DNA from: Brachybacterium nesterenkovii
GTDB lineage: Bacteria; Actinomycetota; Actinomycetes; Actinomycetales; Dermabacteraceae
Assembly: GCF_900163655.1 (NCBI RefSeq)
Contig: NZ_FWFG01000050.1
Location: forward strand, 29,375-93,374
Length of the DNA: 64,000 bases
Direction: 5' to 3'
Part shown: positions 1-9,700 of the stretch, one piece after another
How positions within the stretch are numbered: position 1 is the first letter of the stretch
How the letters are laid out: every line of letters starts with the position of its first letter
The notes under the pieces: model-generated
The model's input: only the letters and a program-made list of their open reading frames with translations
What the model was told of the DNA's origin: nothing
The model's database searches: none
Program-made: the position numbers and the translations under genes

Positions 1-189
1 GCGCGCGAACGCGGCGATGCGGAGGCCGTGTACCGGGCGGCGGCCGCCGAGCAGGCGCGGGCCGAGCGCGATGCGGTCGCCGAGCTGCTGGGCCGCAGCG
101 GCGTCCAGGTCGTCGACGAGGTCCCCGAGCAGCTCCCGCAGGCGCTCGCGGACCGCTATCTCGCCCTCAAGGCCGCCGGACGGCTGTGA
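1..189 (+). CDS. C-terminal end of a DUF58-domain protein (partial)
   Basis: An open frame runs from the window edge to a TGA at 187-189, giving 62 residues that end in DRYLALKAAGRL. That ending is typical of actinobacterial DUF58 proteins, which usually sit in a MoxR-ATPase/DUF58/SpoIIM/RDD neighbourhood. The next two genes here are SpoIIM and RDD, which fits. The start and the von Willebrand-like part of the domain lie outside the window. Function of the family is poorly known; MoxR/DUF58 pairs are thought to act in complex assembly or stress. The call rests on the tail sequence plus context. Confidence 0.7.
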   Translation, partial: ARERGDAEAVYRAAAAEQARAERDAVAELLGRSGVQVVDEVPEQLPQALADRYLALKAAGRL

Positions 190-204
190 GCGGAGGTCGG
201 GGGA

Positions 205-1200
205 TCAGCCGGCGACGGCGACGCTGTCGCCCACGACCTCCTCGGACAGGTCCCCGGTGATCCCGCGGCGCGCGGCCCTGCGCCCCAGGACCCCGGCGTA
301 GGCGAGGAACGCGCCCCAGGCCAGCGCCCCGATGCCGATGCGGACGACGGTGGGCAGGGGCGAGGGCGTCACGAACGCCTCGATGAGCCCGCTGACGAGC
401 AGCACGGGCACCAGGCCCAGGGCGACGGTCACGAGCGCACGGCCCGCGCGGGCGAGCGCCCAGGTGCGCGGCAGCGGCCCCGGATGCAGCCACGCCCAGA
501 ACAGGCGCAGCCCGGCACCGGCGCCGACGGCGACGCACGTCAGCTCGAGCAGCCCGTGCGGGGCGATCGCCAGCAGGAACGTGCCGAGCTGCCCGTGCGC
601 GCCCATGACCGCGCCTGCCAGGCCGATGTTCAGCCCGTTCAGCACGAGCATCCACACCGGCCAGACGCCGGTGACGCCGAAGACCACCGCCTGCAGCGTG
701 ATCCACGCGTTGTTGGTCCAGACGTTGGCGGCGAAGCCGCCGGCATCGCCCTGGACGTAGTAGGAGGTGAACGCCCCGGAGGCCAGGCGCCGCTGCGCGG
801 CCTCGGGGACGAGGGAGGCCCGCAGCCCGTCGTCGAGCCCCAGGACGATGCCGACGAGCAGCGCGGAGCCGAGCATGATCCCCGCCGCCAGCGCGGTCTG
901 CCACCGTGCGGACCACAGCGCCGCCGGGAGGTCCTCGAGCACCACGGCCCGCACATGCGCCCACAGCGGGGTGCGCGAGCCGATGATCCGGCCGCGCGCG
1001 CGGGACAGCAGCACGGAGAGCCGGGCGGTCAGGACGGGGTCGGGGTTGGTCGAGCGCACGGTGGACAGGTGCGTGGCCGTGCTGCGATACAGGGCGATGA
1101 GCTCGTCGACCTCGGCGGCCTCGAGGTGCCGACGGCGCACGAGAGCAGCCAGTCGGTCCCAGGTGGGGCCGTTGACGGCGATGAAGGCGTCGGTGTCCAC
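205..1200 (-). CDS. Stage II sporulation protein M (SpoIIM)-family membrane protein
   Basis: 331 residues with a soluble, Arg-rich N-terminus (about 1-100), followed by several hydrophobic segments (around 105-125, 165-190, 195-215, 230-250, 265-285 and 295-315). The GLNIG and PHGLLELT motifs are characteristic of SpoIIM/DUF95 proteins. In non-sporulating actinobacteria this is a multi-pass membrane protein of unknown role that travels with RDD and DUF58 genes. The GTG start at 1198-1200 is preceded by TAGGGT (complement of 1207-1212) with a 6-base gap, so the mRNA is probably leaderless. It is transcribed divergently from the RDD gene. Confidence 0.88.
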   Translation of the reverse strand: MDTDAFIAVNGPTWDRLAALVRRRHLEAAEVDELIALYRSTATHLSTVRSTNPDPVLTARLSVLLSRARGRIIGSRTPLWAHVRAVVLEDLPAALWSARWQTALAAGIMLGSALLVGIVLGLDDGLRASLVPEAAQRRLASGAFTSYYVQGDAGGFAANVWTNNAWITLQAVVFGVTGVWPVWMLVLNGLNIGLAGAVMGAHGQLGTFLLAIAPHGLLELTCVAVGAGAGLRLFWAWLHPGPLPRTWALARAGRALVTVALGLVPVLLVSGLIEAFVTPSPLPTVVRIGIGALAWGAFLAYAGVLGRRAARRGITGDLSEEVVGDSVAVAG

Positions 1201-1317
1201 GCCCTCACCCTAGGACCGTCCGGGAGGCTGCGGCCTTCGACGAAAGTCGCCCGCCGCGCCGCCGACGGGCGACCGATGGACGTGCCGCTCGCGCGCCGCA
1301 CCTGCCAGACTCGTCCC

Positions 1318-2211
1318 ATGAGCACGGCCATGAGCACGGCGACAGGCACGGCGACGGGCACCGGGGGCACGGTCTGCTCCGCGGGGCCCGCGGAGACCGC
1401 ACGGCGCGAGGCCCTGGTGACGGGCGAGGCCGTCCTGCTGGACCTGCGGCCCGCATCCTTCGCGATGCGCATCCTCTCCTTCGCGATCGACGGCCTGGTG
1501 TCCCTCGCCCTCCTCGTCGGCGGGATCTGGTCGCTCGCGATGCTCGCCCGCTCCGCGTCCCTCGATGAGGGCTATCTCGCGGCCGGCTCCGTGCTCATCA
1601 CCGCGTTCGCGCTCCTCGGGATCCCCGTGCTCGCCGAGACGGTGTCCGGCGGCAGGTCGCTGGGGCGGTGGGCCGTCGGCACGCGCGTGGTCCGGGACGA
1701 CGGGGGCCCGGTGCATGTGCGCCAGAGCATCCTGCGCGCCGTATCCGCGCTGTTCGAGATCTGGACGGTGTCGGGCACGCTCGCCCTGGCGATCGCTCTC
1801 GTCGATGCGCGGTCGCGTCGCCTCGGCGACCTGCTCGCGGGCACGTTCGTGCTGCAGGAGCGGCTGCGGACGCCCGCGCCGACGCAGGTCGAGGTCCCCG
1901 GGCATCTCACGGCTTGGGCGCGCGGCGCCGATGTCGGCCGTCTGCCCCCGACCCTGCTGCAGGAGATCCGGACGTTCCTGGCCCGGTCGTCATCGCTGCA
2001 CGCGCGCTCCCGCCGCGACCTCGCTCTCGACCTGGTGCAGCGGGTGGTGCCGTCGGTCTCGCCGCCCCCGCCTCCGGGCACGGACCCCGAGGCGTTCCTG
2101 CAGGCCGTGCTCGCTGAGCGGTCCCGGCGCGACGAGGAGCTCCTGCGGTCCCGCCGCGAGCGGGAGCTCGAGCTCGCCCGTCAGGTCGGGACGCTGCCGT
2201 TCAGCTCGTGA
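1318..2211 (+). CDS. RDD-family membrane protein
   Basis: 297 residues. The RDD domain (about 38-185) starts with a conserved Arg (FAMRILSFAIDG) and has paired hydrophobic segments near 47-72, 80-100 and 145-165. It contains GRSLGRWAVGTRVV and DARSRRLGDLLAGT, which are RDD hallmarks. The C-terminal 110 residues are a charged, probably cytoplasmic tail with a Pro run. RDD proteins are small integral membrane proteins, some linked to ion transport; substrate unknown. I chose the ATG at 1318 because CAGACT lies 6 bases upstream (leaderless pattern) and no Shine-Dalgarno is visible. An in-frame ATG at 1330 is an alternative. Confidence 0.88.
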   Translation: MSTAMSTATGTATGTGGTVCSAGPAETARREALVTGEAVLLDLRPASFAMRILSFAIDGLVSLALLVGGIWSLAMLARSASLDEGYLAAGSVLITAFALLGIPVLAETVSGGRSLGRWAVGTRVVRDDGGPVHVRQSILRAVSALFEIWTVSGTLALAIALVDARSRRLGDLLAGTFVLQERLRTPAPTQVEVPGHLTAWARGADVGRLPPTLLQEIRTFLARSSSLHARSRRDLALDLVQRVVPSVSPPPPPGTDPEAFLQAVLAERSRRDEELLRSRRERELELARQVGTLPFSS

Positions 2212-2213
2212 GG

Positions 2214-2244
2214 CGCATCGCCCCGCGGCGGGCGGACCGATGCG
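2214..2244. terminator. Candidate bidirectional hairpin between convergent genes
   Basis: A 7-bp inverted repeat (CGCATCG at 2214-2220, CGATGCG at 2238-2244) spans the 37-base gap between the convergent RDD and phosphomannomutase genes. There is no T-run, so this is only a candidate terminator. Confidence 0.3.
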
Positions 2245-2248
2245 GCGC

Positions 2249-4135
2249 TCAGTCCTGGGCGGCCTCGCCGCGGTCGGCGATGAGGACGGGGATCCCGCCC
2301 TCGACCGCGTAGGTGCGCGGGCACGCCTCGCACTCGAGGGTCCCGGTGCCGTCGACGAGCTCGCCGCGGCACACCGGGCAGCGCAGGCGCGAGCGGACCC
2401 AGGAGGGGACGTCCGCCCGGCTCGCTCCCGGATGCGCTCCCCCAGTGCTCGGGCCGACGCCGTCGGACGCGCTCGGGGCTGCAGTGCCGGGTGCTTCAGT
2501 GCCGCGTGCAGCGCTGCCTGCCGAAGCACTGCCTGCCGCAGTGCTCTCCGCCGCGGCGGCGTCAGGTGCAGAAGCATCGGGCATGGTCGCCTCCTGGGGG
2601 ATGATGTCGAGGACCTCGTCGCGGACGCGCTCCATCGTCGCGGCGTCCTCGGCCTCGACGTTCAGGCGCAGCAGCGGCTCGGTGTTGGAGGAGCGCAGGG
2701 AGAACCACCAGCGCTCGGGCGATGCCGGAGCGAGGCCCGCCGCGCTGGCGTCGGTTCCTGCGGGGTCCGCCGCAGCGGCATCCGGGGCCCAGTGCTCGAC
2801 GGTCATGCCGTCGAGGTCGTCGATCACGGTGCCGGGCCGCGGGGCCATCACGGCGCGGACCCGCTCGCGGGCCGCGGCCGCATCGGCGATGCGCGAGTTG
2901 ATCTCGCCGCTGGCCACGTACGGGTCGTGCTCGGCGACCAGCGCGGACAGCGGTCCCTCGGTCTCCTGCAGCGCCGCGAGCACGTGCAGCGCCGCGAGCA
3001 TCCCGGAGTCGGCGAAGAAGAAATCACGGAAGTAGTAGTGCGCGGAATGCTCGCCGCCGAACACGGCGTCCTCGCGCGCCATCAGCGCCTTGATCAGCGA
3101 GTGGCCCACCTGCGAGCGGACCCTCCGACCCCCTGCCCCAGCGATCGCCTCGCCCACGTGCCGCGAGGACACGAGGTTGGCGACGACGACGGGCTCGTCC
3201 TCGCCCGCCGCCCGGGCACGGGCGATCTCCCGCACGGCGATGAGCGCGGTGATCGCCGAGGGCGGCACCGGGGTGCCGGTCTCGTCGACCACGACGCAGC
3301 GGTCGGCATCGCCGTCGAAGGCCAGGCCGAGGTCGGCCCTCTCGCGGCGCACGGCGTCCTGCAGCTCGCGCAGGGTGGAGGTGTCCAGCGGATTGGCCTC
3401 ATGGCTCGGGAAGGTGCCGTCGAGCCGGAAGTTCAGCGGGACGACAGTCACGGCGTCGAGGTGCTGGGCGACGGCGGGCATCGTGTGACCGGCCATGGCG
3501 TTGGCGGCGTCGACCACGACGCGCAACGGGCGGCAATCCGGCACCGGGACCAGGCGGAGCATCATCGCGACGTAGTCGTCGAGGGTCTCGACGCTTTCGC
3601 GCGCACCGCCTTCGCGCTCCGGGATCTCCCCCGCCGCGAGGTAGGTCTCCGCCCTCTCGCGGATCTGCGCCAGGCCCGTGTCCCGGCTGATCGGGCGGGC
3701 CCCGGGTCGGCACAGCTTGATGCCGTTGTCGGGCGCCGGGTTGTGGGAGGCCGTGAACATCGCCCCGGCGAGGTCGTGCAGGCCCGAGGCGCAGTACAGC
3801 TGGTCCGTCGAGCTGAGTCCTGCGACGAGCACCCGGGAGCCGCGGCGGACGGCGCCGTCGACGAACGCGGCGGAGAGCTCGGGCGAGGAGACGCGCATGT
3901 CGTGGGCGACGATCATCCCCGCGCCGTCGAGGAGGTCCGCGAACGCGGCCCCCAGCGCCCGGGCGACGGGCGCGGTCAGCTGCTCCCCCGCCGTCCCGCG
4001 CACGTCGTAGGCCTTGACGATCGCGGAGAGGCCGACGGGCGCGGCGGAGACCTCGGTGGGCGCATCGACGGGCGTCGCCGCCGCGCTCGTGCCGGTCATG
4101 TCCGCATCCTGCTCGTGGGTGCTGCGGTCACTCAT
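2249..4135 (-). CDS. manB: Phosphomannomutase/phosphoglucomutase fused to a C-terminal Trm112-like zinc ribbon
   Basis: 628 residues. Residues about 35-510 are an alpha-D-phosphohexomutase (mannose-6-P to mannose-1-P, supplying GDP-mannose). The catalytic phosphoserine loop is TASHNPAPDNGIKL (Ser near 130), the metal loop is FDGDADRC and the phosphate-binding loop is RSSNTEPLLR. About 60 residues of Ala/Ser/Gly-rich linker follow. The end is a zinc ribbon with CPVC at 586-589, CEAC at 602-605 and the GGIPVLI ending typical of Trm112-family proteins. In related actinobacteria the Trm112-like protein is normally a separate gene after manB, so the fusion is unusual. The ATG at 4133-4135 overlaps the upstream DUF3499 stop by 8 bases, indicating one operon. 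Confidence 0.92.
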   Translation of the reverse strand: MSDRSTHEQDADMTGTSAAATPVDAPTEVSAAPVGLSAIVKAYDVRGTAGEQLTAPVARALGAAFADLLDGAGMIVAHDMRVSSPELSAAFVDGAVRRGSRVLVAGLSSTDQLYCASGLHDLAGAMFTASHNPAPDNGIKLCRPGARPISRDTGLAQIRERAETYLAAGEIPEREGGARESVETLDDYVAMMLRLVPVPDCRPLRVVVDAANAMAGHTMPAVAQHLDAVTVVPLNFRLDGTFPSHEANPLDTSTLRELQDAVRRERADLGLAFDGDADRCVVVDETGTPVPPSAITALIAVREIARARAAGEDEPVVVANLVSSRHVGEAIAGAGGRRVRSQVGHSLIKALMAREDAVFGGEHSAHYYFRDFFFADSGMLAALHVLAALQETEGPLSALVAEHDPYVASGEINSRIADAAAARERVRAVMAPRPGTVIDDLDGMTVEHWAPDAAAADPAGTDASAAGLAPASPERWWFSLRSSNTEPLLRLNVEAEDAATMERVRDEVLDIIPQEATMPDASAPDAAAAESTAAGSASAGSAARGTEAPGTAAPSASDGVGPSTGGAHPGASRADVPSWVRSRLRCPVCRGELVDGTGTLECEACPRTYAVEGGIPVLIADRGEAAQD

Positions 4136-4463
4136 GAGGGCTCCTGACGACCTGGAGGTGCGGAGGGCGGCCCGGGCGCGGGTGCTCGACGGGCTGGGCC
4201 GGCGGCGCGGAGGGCCGCGGACGGACGGCGTCGGCGAGGGCGACGAGCTCGTCGGAGGCCTCGGCAGTCCCGGGGACCCGGATCACCCGCCACCCGCGCG
4301 GGACGGTCATCCCGGCGGAGTGCTCTGCGCACAGGTCGTAGGAATGCGGCTCGCTCGCGCGGGCCAGCGGGCCCAGCACAGCGGTCGAGTCCGCGTAGTT
4401 GTAGGTGAGCGTGCTGACAGCGGGTCTCGAGCACGCCGTCCGGGAGCATTCGCGAGCAGGCAC
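4128..4463 (-). CDS. DUF3499-family protein (zinc-finger-like)
   Basis: 111 residues starting MPARECSRTACSRPA, the conserved opening of the actinobacterial DUF3499 family. It carries paired Cys near 6 and 11 and a later CAEH. TYNYADSTAVLGPLA and AGMTVPRGWRV are also conserved features. The Cys/His pattern suggests a small metal-binding protein, function unknown; it nearly always lies beside manB and the zincin gene, as here. The GTG at 4461-4463 is chosen because the family starts there and TAGACT (complement of 4471-4476) lies 7 bases upstream, a leaderless arrangement. The C-terminal 35 residues are Pro/Arg-rich and unconserved. Confidence 0.85.
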   Translation of the reverse strand: MPARECSRTACSRPAVSTLTYNYADSTAVLGPLARASEPHSYDLCAEHSAGMTVPRGWRVIRVPGTAEASDELVALADAVRPRPSAPPAQPVEHPRPGRPPHLQVVRSPHE

Positions 4464-4470
4464 GGGTCGG

Positions 4471-4498
4471 AGTCTACGGCGAGCGGGGCCGGTACAGT
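4471..4498. promoter_or_regulatory. Back-to-back leaderless promoters
   Basis: Only 41 bases separate the DUF3499 GTG (4463) from the zincin ATG (4505). A TAGACT -10 element on the minus strand (4476-4471) is 7 bases from the first start. A TACAGT -10 element on the plus strand (4493-4498) is 6 bases from the second. The two promoters must overlap in their -35 regions. Confidence 0.6.
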
Positions 4499-4504
4499 CG
4501 GACC

Positions 4505-5020
4505 ATGGCACGAGGCGAAGGGCACAGCACCGCGGATCCCGGCGCGGACGGCACCGGCGCCTCCCGCCCCCTCCGCCCCTCGATCGCTCCCGCAGCCGTC
4601 GCCGCACGGCGGCCCCGACGTCGTGACCGCCACGGCCGCGGATTCCGCGGCATGCTCCTGCCCCCGCACTTGCCGGGGCATCTCACGCGGCGGGAGATCT
4701 TCGACGACACGGTCCTCGAGAGCGCCGAGGCCCTCATGGACCGCTTCGGCCGCCGCCTCGAGCACCTCGCCGTCTCGGTCCAGGAGATCCCCACCACCGA
4801 CCCCGCGCCGTGGGAGATGCAGGCCGTTCCGCTCGGGCGCTACATCGCCCCGGATCGCGATCACCCGCCGCAGATCGTCCTGTACCGCCGCCCGATCGTG
4901 AGCCGCTGCTCCGCGCCCGGGGACCTGGAGATGCTGGTGCGCCAGGTCCTCGCCGAGCAGATCGGCGCGATGCTCGCGATGGACCCCGAGGACGTCGATC
5001 CGGGGGCCTGGGACCTCTGA
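4505..5020 (+). CDS. Metallopeptidase-like (zincin_1/DUF1025) protein lacking the HEXXH motif
   Basis: 171 residues. After an Arg-rich N-terminus (about 1-48), the body matches the zincin_1 family (FDDTVLESAEALMDRF, IVLYRRPI). At the place where active members have HEXXH, this protein reads VRQVLAEQIGAML, so both zinc-binding His residues and the catalytic Glu context are missing. Many actinobacterial homologues share this loss, so it is probably not an active peptidase. It is conserved next to DUF3499 and manB. The ATG at 4505 is 6 bases after a TACAGT -10 element, so translation is likely leaderless. Confidence 0.82.
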   Translation: MARGEGHSTADPGADGTGASRPLRPSIAPAAVAARRPRRRDRHGRGFRGMLLPPHLPGHLTRREIFDDTVLESAEALMDRFGRRLEHLAVSVQEIPTTDPAPWEMQAVPLGRYIAPDRDHPPQIVLYRRPIVSRCSAPGDLEMLVRQVLAEQIGAMLAMDPEDVDPGAWDL

Positions 5021-5140
5021 GGCGCCGCCTCCCGTGAGCGGACCGCCCTCCTGACCCGACGGCGCGCACGCGCGAGCGCGCCGCTGAAGCGGGTGCGCCG
5101 CTGGGGCGGGTGCGCTCGCGGATCAGGCGGCGAGCGCGGG

Positions 5141-6718
5141 TCAGGAGGCGGCGACGTCGAGCGCCGCGGCGCCATCATCCGCCGGTAGCACCGGCAGCGT
5201 CGACAGCACGGCTCCCCCCGCACCGGCCGGGGAGGGGGCCTGCGCCCATGCGCCGTGGACGCCCCCGCCGTCGGTCGCGACGACCAGCGCCACCGGGGCG
5301 CCGCGCGTGCCCGTGAGGGAGGCGGCGGCCACGAGGGCCTCCCGTCCCGCACCCAGGCGCACGGGCACCGGGGTCCCGGCACCGCCGTCGGCTCCGAGCA
5401 GGATCACGGTCGCGGCGGTCTCCTCCGCGGACCACAGCGAGAGCACCGCATCGGATGCGCCGTAGGGCAGCGGGAGCAGTCCGGCGCCGCCGAGCTCCGG
5501 GGTCTGGCCGGCGATCGCGAACTCGACGGGCGCGCCGATCGTGTCACCCGGGAGGTCCTGCCCCACGACGGTCGAGCGAACTGCGGCGTCGACGGCCCCG
5601 TCGGCCGTCACGACCGCCGTCAGATCGCCGTCGCCGGTCCCTGCGAGCGGCACGGAGACGACGGCCCCGGGAGCCACCTCGATCCCCTCGCGGTGCGCCG
5701 CCGCGATCGGCCCGTCGGCACCGTGCAGGTCCACCGCCGCGGTGATCGCGGAGCCTCCGGGATTGCGCAGCACGAGGACCGGGGTCTGCCCGGGCGCGAC
5801 GTGGACGGCGGGGATCACCTGCTCCGGAGCGCTCGGCGGCAGCGGGGCGAGGATCTCGCCGCCGCCCGGGGTCAGGCCGCTGCGCTCGGTGGTCTGCAGG
5901 TGCATCGCGAGCGGCGCGCCGACGGTCTCGACGCTCACCCCGAGCGCCTCCTGGCCGGGCGCCACGGATTCCAGGAGGAGGCGCTCCGTCGTCCCCGGGG
6001 CGACGACGATCCGGCTCGATCCCGCGAGGTCGGCGGGGCCGTCGGGGGTCGAGACCTGGATCGCGGCGGTGGCCGGGCGCGTGCCGGGGTTGGTCAGGAC
6101 CAGTGCGCTCGAGGTCCCGGCCTCCGTGCCGGCCCCGAGGAAGGACGCCGACACGACCGGCTCGGAGCAGCGCGACAGGGAGAGCGAGCGGAAATCGCCG
6201 GCGGGCGTCAGGGCGGCCTGGCCGGCGACCGCGGCGAGGCCGCTGTCATCGACGGGCTCGGCGGCGACCTGCACGGGGCCGGTGGCCGCGGGGGCGGCGA
6301 AGGAGGTGTCGCCGTAGGCGCCCGAGGCGATCCGGGCACCGGCGACGGGGGCATCCCCCGCGCTCATGGTGACGCTCGGGGCCGGTGCGGTGCCGTCCGA
6401 GGCGAGCTGGGTCTGGGCACCGCTGGCACGGCCGAACAGCAGCGAGGAGGATCCCGTGAGCGCCGCACCGCGCACGGCGGTCTGGGGGCTCGGGGGGATC
6501 ACCGCGAGCGCGGCGTCCCCGCCCCCGCTCAGGAGCTCGTCGGGGACCGTCAGCGGGCCCGGGCACAGCAGGTCGGCGCTGCGGGGAGGCGCCGTGGCCG
6601 TCGCCGCGGGGAGGTCCTCGGCGGAGGGGGCCGGCAGCTGCGCGAGGAGGACGCCCGCTCCCACCAGGGGGAGCAGGCTCAGCACGGCCAGGACGGGGCG
6701 GACGGTGCGACGGCTCAC
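5141..6718 (-). CDS. DUF5719-family secreted/membrane-anchored protein
   Basis: 525 residues with an N-terminal Arg patch and one hydrophobic segment (about 7-28), consistent with a signal peptide or anchor. A large extracytoplasmic domain of repeated beta-rich stretches follows (PGTTERLLLESVAPG, VAPGQTPVLVLRNPGG). This is the DUF5719 family, found across actinobacteria directly after the giant GT2 membrane protein. The GTGA overlap with that gene (6715-6718) shows translational coupling, suggesting the two proteins act together at the envelope. Biochemical function is unknown. Confidence 0.83.
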   Translation of the reverse strand: MSRRTVRPVLAVLSLLPLVGAGVLLAQLPAPSAEDLPAATATAPPRSADLLCPGPLTVPDELLSGGGDAALAVIPPSPQTAVRGAALTGSSSLLFGRASGAQTQLASDGTAPAPSVTMSAGDAPVAGARIASGAYGDTSFAAPAATGPVQVAAEPVDDSGLAAVAGQAALTPAGDFRSLSLSRCSEPVVSASFLGAGTEAGTSSALVLTNPGTRPATAAIQVSTPDGPADLAGSSRIVVAPGTTERLLLESVAPGQEALGVSVETVGAPLAMHLQTTERSGLTPGGGEILAPLPPSAPEQVIPAVHVAPGQTPVLVLRNPGGSAITAAVDLHGADGPIAAAHREGIEVAPGAVVSVPLAGTGDGDLTAVVTADGAVDAAVRSTVVGQDLPGDTIGAPVEFAIAGQTPELGGAGLLPLPYGASDAVLSLWSAEETAATVILLGADGGAGTPVPVRLGAGREALVAAASLTGTRGAPVALVVATDGGGVHGAWAQAPSPAGAGGAVLSTLPVLPADDGAAALDVAAS

Positions 6719-9700
6719 GGGGTCCTCTCCTCCGGGACGTGGGCTCGTCCGCGCCAGGGGACGGCGACGAGCGCCGTCAGCGCGAGCGCGAGGGCGAGCA
6801 GCAGCTGGGCGAGTCGGACAGCCGGGGCGTCCGTCGTGATGACGAGGCGACCGGAGGCGTCCGGGGGCACGAGGAAGCCCTGGGCCCAGCCGTCGACCGT
6901 GACGGGCTCGAGCTCACGGCCGTCCAGGCTCGCCCGCCAGGCGGCCGAGCGGTTCTCCGCCAGGGAGACGGTGCGCATCGCCGGGGCGGCCCCGACGGGC
7001 GCCTCGACGTCGATCACGGACGCCGCCAGGTCCTCGCGGGGCTGCCCCGGCGCGGTCGCGCCGATCGTCGCCCGGCCGTGCTGGTCGATCACGCGCCACA
7101 GGGAGCCTCCGGTGCCCTGCGTGACCTTCTCGAGCAGCGACGATGTGTCCAGGGCGGTGATGAGCGCGGGGTCCTGCTCGGGGTCGCCGGGAACGAGCAC
7201 GTAGCCGACGGCGAGGTCCTGCAGGCCGGTGGGGTCGGTGTCGGAGGCCAGCAGGGCCGCGGTCGTGCGCAGCACTGCGGCGTCGTCCTTCGCACTGCCG
7301 TCGGTGCCCTGCGCTCGGGCCCGCTCGAGGTCGCGCGCCGCGGAGAGCGCGGAGGTCTGCGTCGCATCGGGACCGCCGGCGCGCACGAGGCGCGCCGGGA
7401 CGGCGCCCGTGCGGGCCGCGCCGTCGCCCAGCACGAGCGTGCGGGTGCGCGCCTCCGATCGCCCCTGGTCCGCGGCGGCCGCCGGGATCTCCCGCAGCTC
7501 GCCCCGCGTCACCTCGAGCGCACCCGGCAGGGCGAGGGACCAGCCGAGGACGAGCGCGGCGGTGGACGCCCCGATCACGAGGGCGGCGAGCGCGGTCGCG
7601 CGGCGTCTCAGCATGCTCATCCGCGCCCCGCGCCGGGCGAGCGCGTCGATCATGCAGCCGGCGCCGAGCAGCAGGGCCAGGAGGGTCGCGGACATCGCCG
7701 CGTTCGCGGGGGCGCGCAGCACCTGGCCGTCGACGACGCCCGTCGGGACGGTGACGGTCACGATCGCGGCGCCGACGCCGAGGGCGGTCAGGAGCGCGGC
7801 CAGTCGACCGACGGTGCCCGCATCCCCCCGCAGGAACGGGGCCGCCAGCGCGCAGGCCGCCACCGGGATGAGCAGCAGCAGCGGCGCCCAGGCCGCGCCG
7901 TCTGCGCCCAGCGTCCCCGCGAGGGCCTGCCAGCCGCTGCCCGGGGCCAGGCGCAGGGCGTCGAGCAACGTCGATGCCCCGTCCGTGCCGACGCCGATCC
8001 CGTCCTGGGCCCCGACCGCCAGCAGCGTGCGCGGATGCGCGAGATAGCGGGGCAGGTACGGGAGGTGGAGCGCGAGGGAGGGCACGAGGACCCAGAGCAG
8101 GCGCACGCGGCGCCCGGGCACGAGCAGGGCGATGATCGCGAGGGCCGCGGCGGCGAGGACCACGAGCCCGGCCTGGACGGCGCCGATCACGAGCAGGAGC
8201 AGGCCGGCTCCGGCGGCCGCGGACACGCTGGCCTGCGAGCGCTTATGGGGCAGGCCCACGGCGCGCGCCACGGCGAGCGCCCACAGCGGCAGCAGCGTGT
8301 GGACGAGCGCGAGGGGCCAGCGGCCCTGGGCGACGGCCTCGAGCAGCGACGGGGCGAGCGCCCAGGTCGCGCTGAGCACGAGGCGCCCGCCGACGGCCCG
8401 GGTGAGGGCCCCGGCGGCCCACCAGGCCCCGAGGGCCGCGCAGGGGATCGCGCCCAGCAGGATCGTCTCGACGAGCAGCGGCCCCGGGACGGGGAGGTGC
8501 CCCAGGAGGCGGATCAGCGGGTCCGCGGCGACGCGGGCCCCCTGCCCGCTCGGGATCCACGAGGCCCACGCGGTCTCGAGGGTCTCGTGCCAGTCGGCGG
8601 GCAGGGGCACGAGGGCTCCGCCGCCGAGGTCGCCCCCGGCCAGGAGAGGGCGCAGGCCGATCAGCGTCCCGACCGCCGCGAGCACCCCGAGGGCGAGCGT
8701 CCACGCCGTGTGCCGACCGAAGTCGGCGTCGTCGGCCCCATGGGTGGTGCCGGCGATGCCCCAGGTGGTGCGTCGGATCCGACGGCTGCGCTCGTCATCG
8801 GCCAGGGTGCGGGTCCACAGGGACCCCAGGGACCGCCGCACGGCCTCGCGGCGCGGGAGGAACAGCGGGGCCAGGCGCGAGCGCGGCGTCCGGGCGCGCG
8901 AGGCGGCGCGCGCGGAGCGGGCAATGATGCCGGGGCCCGCGACCGCGGCGCGCAGCGATCCGACGATCTCGTCGAGGATCGTGGAGGGGCTGTGGGTCAT
9001 GACCGCGCCGAGGGCGCGCCAGAGCGCTCCGAGCGGCAGCAGCAGGAGCGCGAGCACGGCGAACGGGGCGCGGCGCATCGCGAGCGCGGTGCCCAGGCGG
9101 CCTGCCCGGTTCGCGCGGCGCTCCGCACCGGTGCTCCCGCGCACGGGCGCCAGGGCCCGTGCCGCGGGGACCACCTCGACGCGGTATCCGCCGCGCCACA
9201 GCCGGTGGCACAGCTCGACGACGGCCCAGCGGTCGGGCAGCGCCGGATCGAGGCCGCCGACGCGGACCAGCGCGTCCTCCGCCAGCAGCAGTCCGTCCAT
9301 CGGGAGGGCGAGGACATCGCGCCGCCAGTCGTCCTGGCCCTGGTCGATCTCGCCGCCGTCGACGCCTGTGACCACGCGCGCCGACCGGGTCAGGGTGAGT
9401 CCGACGTCGACGAGGCCGTCGGCCGCATCCGCAGCCGTGCCGCCGCGGCGCCGCCCGGACCCTCCGTCCCGCGCCTGGACGCGCTTGGCACCCGCCGCGG
9501 CGATGTGCGCATTCTGCGCGGCCCGGCGCGTGAGCTCCTCGAGGCAGCGGCGTCCCGGGTCGGATCCCGCCGGGACGAGCCACAGCCAGGAGCTCTCGCG
9601 CTGGAGGAGGTCGTGGGCGAGGTGATCGCCTGCGGCGGCGAGCGCGGCGCGGAGCCCGGGGCGGGCGGGCCGCAGGACCGCCTCGACCTCGTCGCGAGCC

